Below are positions 42,201-54,200 of a DNA stretch of 64,000 bases, one piece after another. A program made the position numbers and the translations under genes. The notes beneath the pieces were generated by a model. The model was not told the origin of the DNA. It searched no databases and was given only the letters and a program-made list of their open reading frames with translations. Location: NCBI GenBank assembly GCA_963169105.1, contig OY720636.1, forward strand, positions 71,102,123 through 71,166,122. The letters are read 5' to 3'. Each line of letters opens with the position of its first letter. The first letter of the stretch is position 1. This DNA is from Ceriagrion tenellum. Its lineage: Eukaryota > Arthropoda > Insecta > Odonata > Coenagrionidae.

Positions 42201-45200
42201 GACTGTGCTGTGGGCGAAATGTGTCCCTCTTCCCCTCAGGCAACGGCAGCTTAGCGTTACCACTAGCAATCAGCAGTGCAATCACTCAAGTCTGAATCAC
42301 TAGCAATCGGCAGAGCAATCACTCGAGTCTGAATCGGCGAAGTGTTATCAGTGCTTTGTAATGACCTGGCGAAACTCTCTGCCCGGGCTGACTATGCCAC
42401 ATGTGAAGTTTCAGCATCATGTTTCCATCGTTGAAAAAGTATGTTCGTGCATACTGAAAATCTGGCCTCAAAATCCCTACACATCGTACGTATGCTTTGA
42501 AATGTTATGAAATTGTGACACTCTTTCGCTCGTCTGGAGAGAAAGACGTCAGCTCTTCCGTTAAGATGAGAAAAATTTGTCATCATGTCTTAAATTTAGT
42601 CAGTAAGAAGGCATAGCAAATAAACTCCAGCAACATTATGAATGGTAAAATTTGGCATTTCTCCTGTTCGCTACGAACGCAACCGTGCTTACATGCCTCA
42701 TATTTTTCAACAGAGGCTGACGAAAGTCGTTTGTAAACGATGTAGATTTTGCTGCACACGAACAGCAACCCAACACGCCCTTGCGGCAGAGCGGAATACA
42801 AGCAAGCAAAAGAAAGTCCCAGTAACTAGGCACCCCATCTCGTGGTAAGCTGGACTGTTTCCATGGTCCATTGTTTTTTTACGTTGTGGATTTCCTAAGA
42901 CAATATGTTGAATGCTTGAAAAATATAAGCTCAGAAATTGTCTTGAATGTTCATTATACAAAAATTTGTTAACAATAAAGATTAACTTCCATTTAAAATT
43001 GGTAAATTCGAAGCAAAACATAAGGATTGAAGGTAGTAACGAATAAATTAATCATTAGCTTAAGTGCTATCGAATTAAAGTTAAACGTTACGGCAATTAA
43101 AAAAATAACAAATAAGTTGAAAAGCTAACAAAACCTGTCTCGGTTAAATTTAATCGTTAATCCCAATTATGCTAAGCGAATACACAGTTGGCCATGGGCC
43201 ATGAGTGGAGATGGTACTGAGAAGAGGTGATTGTGATTGCCTCCGCCACATGTTCGAGGTGTCTGGCGTCCCGCTGACTTGTGCTCCACGACAACCAAAG
43301 GCAGTGTTGCCTGTGCGCTCCTTGTCGCGAGAGAGTTCTATGCGGAGGAATATATTCACGGCGCTTACAGCAAGGGAAGAATTTTTCATTTCATTGACAG
43401 AGCGCGAGAGAGTAAAAATAAACACAGGTGGTATATGATAACATCGATTGTAATTATAATTTATTAAAAATCGTCATTCTTGTTTTGAACAAATAATGAT
43501 TTCATTATGAGGTCAAATAATAATTCCACATTGCTTAAGGAATCGATCAGGGCCACTCACTAACTTGCCCTAAATCAAATTTTCCATAAAATCGATATAC
43601 TTAAATTTGGATTTCTACTGCATTAATTTTGTCGCAAAGTAATTATACAGGCAGCCGAACAGTTTTTCTGTGGAATTAATCTCCCAGCTGAATTAATTTC
43701 CCAGCTTGCGACGATTACCACAAAAAATAGCGTGATGCATGATTTTCAAACAACAAATTCACTGTTTGATCTCACATCTTTGCGCATAATTTGATTGTTG
43801 TTTACATGTCTGATATCGTTTTACAGCATGGCTGTAACCCACATAAGGTTAAACAGGTCAAAAAAGAGCAAATGCATATTTTTTGCGATTTTTATATAAA
43901 AACTACGTTGATATGAAAAATGTTATGAACTGCCGATTTTTTGGTCCCATGAACTTCATAATAACGAGAGTCTACAGTAATTCCACAGCCATTGCACAGA
44001 GAGCACATTGTGTTCCTAATGTTTCAGGTACAGATGGCTTTCTGCATTTATTTATTGATATGAAAATGAACTTATAATCATTGTGCAATTACTGACTGAA
44101 TATAGGGGCAATACTACATGGATGAGTCAAATGCCTTTTGTAAAGCTGGATGACATGCGTGATTGGAGAAATGACCAAAAAACTAACATCCTTGCACTAC
44201 AAAAAATTCCCTTGACAACATCACAAGACAAGAAAATCTTACCATGACAAACTGACATAGTTGAAAGATCTGGGAGAACTCAGAGCACATGGTGTCCTTC
44301 AGGTGTTTCGCTTTTGTTTGCGTCATCTGACCGCTGGAAAAGTCAAATACCTCCTCGCTCAGTAGCTTCAAAATAGCCATATTGTTTTGACACAGACTTT
44401 CATTGGTTTTACTTGCACCAACTATGTCAGGAATAAACGACTCCCAATTCTTGGGCCATTCACGCTTGAGGACCTGTAAAAAAATTGCACAATTAAAAGC
44501 ATGAACTTACATAGAAAAGAAAGAACAGTCTTAGAAAAACTGCCGTATCTCATTGGAAGCATGGAAAGTGCTCAAGGAAAACTTTTGTACAACTTAACTA
44601 GCATAAAGGAAACCAGACTATACCTTTCATGCCCAATGTGATGTGTACATCACGCCTTTAAATTAGCTCTATCTTAGGAAGGCAGGATAATGTGGACCTT
44701 TAAAAGTAGAAAAGTGGTGTGTACGCTCTACAATGTATTGCCTCCTCCCAAATCCTTGAAGCAGTTGCAAATTGATACATGCCACCTCTCTCTCTTTTCC
44801 TGCCACCTCTATCTACCCTTCTTCTTCTTTCTTCCAACCCCCATAATCACCTCCCCCTTCTTCCTTTTTCCCCCATGTATAAGAGAGTTCCCGAATTTAT
44901 TATGCACCTGAAGATGATACTAATGAATTGAAACCTGGGTCGTGTTTTTGTGTGTTTTTGTGGTTATATAAAAGTAGCATTCTAAGTTTCCCAAAACTGA
45001 ATGTACACAACAAAATAAAAAAATAATTTTAAAAAATGAAAAACACATGAGAATAAGAGTATGGGAATAAAATCGGGAAAATTAAAACCAACAACTAACT
45101 CGGGTAAGAAATCTGTTGAAGTATTATGGTGAAATGACCAGTTAGAAAATAAAGAGAAATTTTACCAACAGATAGTTAAATTCACTAGGTCCCATTGCCT

Positions 45201-48200
45201 GTCTCTCCCCTTGGACATCAACCTTGCTAGCATGAAGGGCTACATTCATTCCAGTGACCTCCCAAGGCTTGACTGGAGGGATCAATAACAATTCTTCTTG
45301 ATAGGCCACTCACCAGATAGGTAAAAGTGTAGGAGCCAGATGAGTATACATGAGGGATCAATTTAAATATACAAGCGAGAAAGGATGTAAGGAAGCTCAA
45401 CATATTACCTATTTCTCAAAATAAAAGATAGGTCATTAGAGTCATAAAAGTGAAGCCATAACAGTACTGATTCCTGACAACTATGGAAAAAGGGAACAAA
45501 CAGAACATTAATTACTGGATACGGATATCCAATTTTGTCTCAGTCAACAAACCAGAAAAATTAGAAGTGTATACTAACCCACAAACTCTAAACACTGTTT
45601 TAAAATGGTCACAGTTCATCGTGCACTTTGGACAACGATATTCCAAATATATCCCAGACTAAAATTTTCTGTTTTAGACACGGAAGATGGATATTGGAAT
45701 TTAAAACTGAATGAGCACAGCAGTGATCTAACTTCCAGTAGGAGTCCATTCTCTCATTTGAAGTTGCTAAGATTTCCTTTAGGACTACCAGTTTGAGACC
45801 GCCGAATGTATAGAATATCAGAGGGAATATGGAATATCACCTAGCACTGAAGCTTATTCAAGAAGTCCGCACTCGCTGGAATTCATGCTTAGACATGCTT
45901 GACCGAAGGCTTCACCTCCCTGAAATTGTTAGTCACGTGCTCTTCAAAATCCAGAAAGAAAAAAATACCAAGAGGAAACCTCCTACTATGCTCACAGCAG
46001 AACAGTTGGAGAGTTGGAGTGAGGTTAAAACAAACCTGAAAGCCTTATCCGTAATCACATCGGAGGTTTCAAGCGAAAAGCTAGTATCGCTGAGAAAAGT
46101 TATTCCACACACAGCATACCTAAATAAGGTAAGCATAGTGGTTGTAAATGTAAAACTTTCATTTCCTGCTGGAACCTCTTAATTTTTTGCTCCCTCGGCC
46201 CTCAGAAAACCAAAGATTTTCAGCCCACTACGTGTCTGGGAAAGCATGTTAAAAGACATCTCCTTGAAAAAATAAATAAGAGGGATACAGTTGAATCCAA
46301 TGTACTGTATGTGTCTGCCACTTTGCTGGATCCTCATTTTAAGACGGTTCCCTTGGAAAGTAAATCTGCTGCTGACGCAGCTTAAAAGTATGTTGGTAAG
46401 TTGATTTTACATAAACATTGACTTATTTTACATAAATGTTGGCTCCCTGTGTTTGCACTACCTCAAGTCACCATCAAGCAGCCGCGTGCCACGAATGCTA
46501 TCTTTAGTATTTCTGATTTACAGGGTCATTGGTTTCTCGTGAGATTACTACCACATGGGCCGGAGACCGAGCTGCAGTTGAGAGTGCTCAGGAGGAGTAG
46601 AAGAGCAGTCACGACCAACCCCAGTCCAACCCCAATCCACTACAAGCCTGAAAGGAGATTAAGGGAGAATATCCCCACGAATACAAAGTAGCCAGCAGGA
46701 TTTTATCTATAGTTGCCTCTTCCGTGCCGTCTGAGCGACTATTTTCTCATGCAGGGTTAATTGCAACTCGGGTGTGAAATCGATTATTCGGAAAACATTT
46801 AAATATGTTAGTTTTTTTAAGGTCCATCCCTGAGGAACACTGATTCCTTTGCAACAAGAAATAAATAAAATTCTGTTTTTCATTTTGTGGTATGCCACTT
46901 TTACATACATAATTCTTAATGCTTATAAATTATATGTAATTTACTTGTTATATTACCTATATGTATATAAGTATCTGGTCTGGATTATTACTTTCCAGCA
47001 TACCTTATAAATATCTTTAAAATAATATATTGTATTAATAAATTTAACCGTATTCAGTTCTCATCCCTAGTGCTTCCATTAACCCATATTTTGCATTTTG
47101 TTACAACAGCACACCCGTATTTCAGCAGACAATTACTTTACTGTTTCAAAATATTGATTTCGATTATTTTGGGCCAAAAATCGAATTTTTGGAAAATCGA
47201 TTTTAAAAATTAAAATCGAAAGTCGATTAATTGAAAATCGATTCTGGATTAAAATTTCCAATCCCAATAAGAGTATACACAACGATTGACTATTGTTTGT
47301 TAAGCAACAAAACCCCTGAAAACCACATGACTGAAGTCTATATTTTTCACGTATGTACCCGATCATGAGCATAGTATCCATATTTTTTGGTTTAGAATTA
47401 GAAGAGTAATGAGGGCATGTACATCAGGGTGGATCAAAATTTCCAAAACTTTTGTTTTTATCGAAATTTGTAAGTCTTGAAACTTAAATTTTTTCCTTCT
47501 GATAACAGCATAACGTATATGAAATTTGAAGACAATCAACGGCTGGCAACCTGTGCCGCAGGTTTGCCAAAGTTTCAAATTTTAACAGTGCAAAGTGGTT
47601 TTTTTCTATATAATTCAGTATCTATTGTATGTATCGATACAATTTTCTTGTGATAGGTATACCATTTTACGGTGCAATTTTTTCGAGGTTAATAAAATAC
47701 TGCATTGCTGTTTAAGTAGCCAAAATAATGGTTTAAAAAAATCGTGATGACACCTGATTGCTAGGCAACACACAGAACACATTTTTCTTGATCGTTGACA
47801 TGCCGAATCTTTACCCGAGTCACTCTTCATTTTTCAGGTTTTCCATGTTTGAAGTAAACAGCATCAAAAGGAAGTATGCGAAAACAAAGTATTTCATTAT
47901 CTTTAATGTTAATTATGTTATCAGAACTATAAATGTAACAACAAATTTCATGTACCAAATGGAGATGATACATGGGTAAGAAGCCACTGCAGAAATTCCC
48001 TCTCTACAATCAGGCACCCGTTCCTGATTCCTGAATCAGGGAATTTCTAAAAGCTGGCAAACATTTGAGCCCACTCCTGTGACAATTACTGGCAGCCGCT
48101 CATGACCTTTTGGTTCCAGAATTTTCTTTTATTCTTTTTCCATCAAAATGCACTATCACTGGCATCGAATTTTTTCCATAGCTGCGAGGAAATCAGTTGT

Positions 48201-51200
48201 CAGGTTTCCCGCACTTTCACACCTAAGCTTGGCTCTGCCACGTCGAAATGTGTTAATGCACTCTCCTTTACTTGCCGAGTGCGGTGCAGGAGCCGACGAA
48301 GAACTTGGCTCCTTGAAGGTTGCTTGGCTCCCATAAACTTCTCATCAACACTACCAATCCAAAAATAAGCTTTTCTGCTTACAGGCATGTAGTCCTCGAA
48401 TTTTAATGATGAGAATACAAGTGACTGACGTTAAAACTACAGGGAAGATTGAGTTATGGAGGCTTGAGTTGTCTGACAGGGGAGCGGAGAGAATGAGAAA
48501 GATCTGCTGTTTGTGAGTCACTAATTTGAAATAGTTTCAAAAACTAAACAAAAATTTCTTCAACTCAGCTTAACTACCTTCATTCAAAGTATACACAGAA
48601 TTATACTTCAGGTAGATGCGGAGCGTGCTTTTGTGAACAAGCGTTTGGTAGGTTAAGCGTGGCCATGAGGAAAACAAACGTTGTAGCATACTGAAAACAA
48701 GGTCTAATATCCAAATACCGTATACCGCTGGAATGAGTTTTTTTGAGAAAATGTAATGAATGACTCAAACACATAGTTTCGTCTGTGGCTACGTAGTTGA
48801 AATTGTTTGATGAGGATTTGCAACTTTGTCTTAGTTTTATTTTGCAAGAGAAAATGAGGTTTTGAGAGGACAGCCCCTATTTCTGGCATATCTTCGAGGA
48901 GTACTAAAAAGCATGTCCAGTATTCAAAACTCTCACCGTTTTAAATGACGTAGTTGAACAAGCAGTCATCCTGTATCACAATTAAATTCATAAATTTTCC
49001 ATTCCCTCACATTACTCCAGACGATTCATGTGGTTAAATATTCTCTACCCAGTTAGAGACTAAAGATGGGAGAAAACTGTGGGAGAGAACTCTTTCTCAC
49101 ACCTGAGGCACCCAAAGCTACACACTTGGGCACCAGGGGTGAACTGGAGAAATACCCCAAATACTGGGATTATCTCTAGTCCAGTTCAAAGACTAATGGC
49201 AAGAATTCCCCCACAGATCTCCCTGCAGCCACTGTTCTACTTTAGCCAGAAGTTCAACAGTCAGTAAAACACAAGCTCCAAGAAAAGAAATTAACAATTC
49301 AATTACAAAATGATAAATGAGCTAGATTTAATGCAACTCCACATAGGTCAGGAAGTTAGAGTCAAACCACCACCTTCAGATGCACTCTTAGGTTGTAAAC
49401 TTGGTTTGGCGAAAAAACAATACTGTGACAAATCATTGCTGTGAATGTGTTCGACTCGGTCATCAATCAAGTTCTACCACTGAACACTAACAGCAGTTTA
49501 GTTCTTAAATTACACTGATGCCTTCTCTACATGATAACTAAATTTTGCTGTTAAGTTGAACTGCGGAAAGCCCATAACTCTAAAAATGTGATATCTTACT
49601 AATATATAAAAATCTAGGTGTCTGTCTGTTACTCAAGCACTCATAAACCACTGAATCGATTGAAACAAAAGTTGGCAGGAAGATACTTGATATATCTGGT
49701 TCACGCATAGGCTATAGAAGAAGGGCCTTGGGGCCCTAGAAGGCCCTCAAGTGGGCTCTTTCATCGCCAAAAATTGGCCCTGGAAGATAATTCTTGCCTG
49801 TATTAGAAACACATAAAATATACCTATACTGAATGTATACTCCAGTCCAAAAAAACTTACCACCTCAGAGCCAAAAAATTTCTAAGTCCCGAGTTGTCGA
49901 TATGACAATGCCGAACCACACCCCCTTGCGTGGGAAAGCAATAGACGCACAGGACAGAAAAGAAGCCTTCTTCGGAAGGTACTCGACGAGAGGAAACACA
50001 CCTCAGCGAAAATTTTTGACCTGCAAGGGATTGTTTCTGGGGTGGGTTGGGTCTATTGTGTCAGTCCTAGCCCATTGATGTCCGGGTGGAGAGGCATGGA
50101 GAGAAAGGTAGGTCGGAAGATGAAGTCGCAAAATTGTCCTTGTTTTCGGAAGCTACAGGAATGAAAGATAGAACTCAATCCATTCATGTCTTCCTTGCTG
50201 CACAGAAAACCTTCTCTGAAATTGATGGGTCTTTCTTGTTAGGCTGCAGAAAGTCTATTACCGTCGCGATGAGAGGTTGAATCCGGTCAAATCGAATGTA
50301 GAAATCATTTTTTACGCTTACATTTCTGATAACAACAAGTCGTTGTCTAACATTCGATAGAGGTTCCATTATCTACTCATTAATCGCAGATTGTTATTGA
50401 TCGGAGGGTTTGGATCGTGTTGAATTGGATGCACAATCATTCTATTACACTTAAAGAGTTTTGATTTGAGTTTAATATTTCATATGATACATTGTTGACG
50501 TCTGAGACGATAAAAACACATTAACCACAGTGTGGCCCGCGAGGTAATCATTTGACAGCATTACTTTTTCGTACTAGACAAAATTTTAGGAAATTAGAAT
50601 CAAATAGCTTAAAATAGATAAAATTATGATTTCGCATTAATTTATTATCATTCAAGTTCTAATCAGCAAATGAATTTGTCTTGCCGAGTCCGCTGAATTG
50701 CTTCATGTCTGCTTATATTCTTTGAGCAGGGAATTGAGTGGATATTGGTTGTATCCTCCAAGTCATGTTCAAGATTTTATCCCCCATTGCTGAATTTCAA
50801 CGGTTGCCTTCAGCAGATTAAACAGAATGAACATGCACAACCACCGATGGTGGAAAGCCTGCGCTGGTTGTAATCGCAAATTCACCAACTTGACTGTGTG
50901 AATGGTAAGCACACTGCGAAAGAAAGCCATTTCGCCACCTTCACTCGTCTGAGGTCTGCACAAGAATTGCAAGGGGAGGAGGCAGCGACATTGTTTTCAG
51001 ATTGGAGGGGGGGAAAAGGAGCGGTCAAGTGGTCGGTCGGGATTTTTTTCATTTGAAAATATGGACATTTAACTGTAACTTGTATCTTTATGTAAGTTGT
51101 TATGTGAAATGTGTAGTATACACATGCAATATACGCATTTCATTCTTCATTTTTTTGAGTGCTATGTTTCAGAAAACCTGTTTCTATGAGTGATGTTTAT

Positions 51201-54200
51201 GTTTCTTCCTGAATTGTTGTGTGGTCTGCCATTATGAACGGAATAAAAACCAGTGCACTGAGCATGCATTATTATTTAGCATTGGACATAACATTTGGCG
51301 AGGAGGAAAAAAAATAAATAGTTGTGTGAAATGTTTGGACATTTGGAGAGTTCAGCCCAGAGAAAGAAGAATGAAAGACTGGAACAGTTCTTTGCAATTA
51401 ATGATGTGAAGGATGAGAAAAAAGTGCATATACTCAGCACGTTGGTGGGACCTGAGACTTACGTGGTATTGAAAAATTTACTGCATCTAGAGAAATTGGT
51501 GGATAAATCCATCCAACAGCTCACAGCCGTGCTACTAAAATATTTTCAACCAAAGAAGTTAGTTATAGCTGAAATAATGAAGTTCTACAACCGAAACCAG
51601 CGCCCCCACAAAAGCTTGTCTTCCTATATCATTGAGTTGAAGAAGCTGGCTTCCTCTTCCGACTTCAAAATGTTTTTGGATGAAGCACTGAGAGACAGGC
51701 TCATTTGCGGAATTTTGTCAATGGCTATCCTTTTGCCCAAGAGCTGGTGCTGGCTGAATCTCAAGTGCAACACTTACGCCCAATGCAGTTACCATCCAGT
51801 CCAGAGAGAGGTTGCGGTGTCTACCACAGGGCTTCCCCACAGAAGAATATTCTGGTACGAAGAGCATCAACCCCCAGATGATGGAGGAGCCACAACCCTG
51901 AGAGCTGTTCTGTGAAGAGTTGGGAATGCGGACGGTGCAAAAGACGTGGGCACATCGCTAGAATGTGCAAAGTACACCCGTAAATGCAGTGAATGACGTT
52001 GAAGAAGGCACGTCCCGCAATGCAGATGCGGAGGGAAAATTGGAAATGCAGAATAATGAGCCGGCAGTGATCCACGGGATAGCTGGGATAGAACAACAGC
52101 CTCATCCCTTCGAAGGTTTGAAATTTGGTTTTGGATCCGAAATTTGTACATGTTCCCTTAAAGTAGACTGAGTCGATATTGATTTTGAAATAGATAATGG
52201 AGCATCGGTCACGGTAATGAGTTTTCGTCAGTTTACCCGGTGGCTCCCAGGATCAAAGCTTTTAAAGTGCACGTCAGCCCTAAGATCAGCATCAGGGGTA
52301 GATTTAAGTGTAAAGGACGAGGCACGTGTCATTGTGGAGTCCCCTACGAAACGCTGTGTGCTTTCGCTAATCATTGTAGGGTCAGATCTTCAAGTTCCGT
52401 GGCTGGGAATGTCATGGGTGGATGTGCTTTTGCCGCGTTGGAGAGAGAAGCTTAAAATACATCACGTTGAGCACTCAGCGGCGCAATTTATTCACAATAC
52501 CCTCTGGTATTTGACAACTGAAGTTGCAAAATAAGTTTCTTTAAGTCTCATATTAAATTAAAAGAAGGGGTTATTCCAATATTTAGGAAAGCCTATGATG
52601 TGCCATTTAAGATACGGAGTCAGGTCAAGTTAGAGCTTTCAAAATTGGTAGATTCGAGTATCTTTCAGCCCATAAGGCATTCAGAGTGGGATATTCCATG
52701 TGTAGTGCCCAAGAAAAATGGAGCATTGAGATTGTCTACTGACTACAAAAACTCCATTAACACCGTAATTGAGCGAGATAAATATCCTTTACCTAGGATA
52801 GACGAAATACTAACAAACCTGTCAGGCGGAAAGGTGTTTGTTACCCTTGACTTGAGCCAGGCTTTCATGCAGTTAGAATTGTCTGAGGAATCCAAGGCCC
52901 CACTGGTCATCAACACCATCTTCGGCCTCTTCAAAGTGCACCGGTTGCCCTATGGGGTTTCCGGTGCACCAAGTATATTTCAATCAGTAATGGACTCTGT
53001 GCTACAAGGACTGGAAGGGGTGCACTGTTGCATTGATGATGTGATTGTTGCGGGTAAGGATCATGCAGACTGTCGTGCAAAAACACATCCAGTAATACAC
53101 CTGTCGCCTGAATACATATGGCATCCGGGTAAATCTAGAGAAGTGTAAGTTCTTTCAACCCAGCATTGAATATTTGGGACATATTGTTGATAAATTTGGA
53201 ATCCAGCCCCCTGAGGGAAAAATTAAGGCAATAGAGGACTGCCCTAGTCCTACAGACGTGCAACAGTTGAAATCCTATTTGGGCATGATTAATTTCTACA
53301 GTCAATTTATCCCAATGTCATCAACTATCCTTAGGCCATTGCACAAACTTACTGAAAAAGGCACCCCGTTTCATTGGACCGAGGAGCAGGAATATGCATT
53401 TCAGGAAAGTACAAGTCTCCTTAGATAGAATAATTTGCTGACTATGTACCAACCTCAGTTTACATTGGTACTTGTGACTGATGCATCCCCATATGGAGTT
53501 GGAGAAATTCTCAGTTTACATTGGTACTTGTGACTGATGCATCCCCATATGGAGTTGGAGAAATTCTCTGTCATGCGATTGAAGGAGTAGAGAGACTTAT
53601 CATGTGTGCGTCTGCAACCCTGACACCCGCAGAGGAACTACGCCCAAGTGGAACGAGAGGCTCTGACAGTAATCTTCGGAGTCCGGAAATTTCACAAGTT
53701 TTTGTATGGACAGAAATTTACGATTGTCACAGACGCTTAAGTACTGAAGAGGATTCTAAGTCCTAAGGTGGGAATCCCGACATTAGCTGCATCACGATTA
53801 CAAAGATGGGCCCTCATACTGGCTGTGTATGATTATCAGGTAACCTACAGGAAAGAGATAGGAAATGCCGATATGCTCTCTCGTTTACCTCTTCCATCAG
53901 AGACCACTGAGGATACAGAGTGTGTTTTCCAAGTAGACAGAAGCATAGACAGTTTGGATGTCAAGGCGTATACTACAATCAAGGACAAGATGTTCCACAG
54001 AATCATTCAGTTTACCCAAGAAGGCTGACCAAAAAAGTGTGAGGAAAGTACTCGTCCATATTTTACGCAACAAAATGAGCTGACGTTACGAATGGGTGTC
54101 TGTGCTGGGGAAATAAGAGTTATTATTCCTCAGACCCGAAGGAGCTTCATGAGCAGCACATGGGAATAGTCCGGATGAAACTATTTGCTCGATCAAATGT

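Larger units (their letters stand above)
45062..47267. mobile_element. hAT transposon carrying a retroelement fragment
   Basis: The left end TGGGAATAAAATCGGG pairs loosely with a right end that reads TTGGGATTGGAAATTT on the minus strand. The 8-bp repeat taagagta is exact at 45054-45061 and 47268-47275. The right subterminal region is full of ATCGATT and AATCGA motifs, as in other hAT elements. Inside are a reverse-transcriptase fragment (45605-45800) and a broken hAT transposase (45829-46841). Confidence 0.75.
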
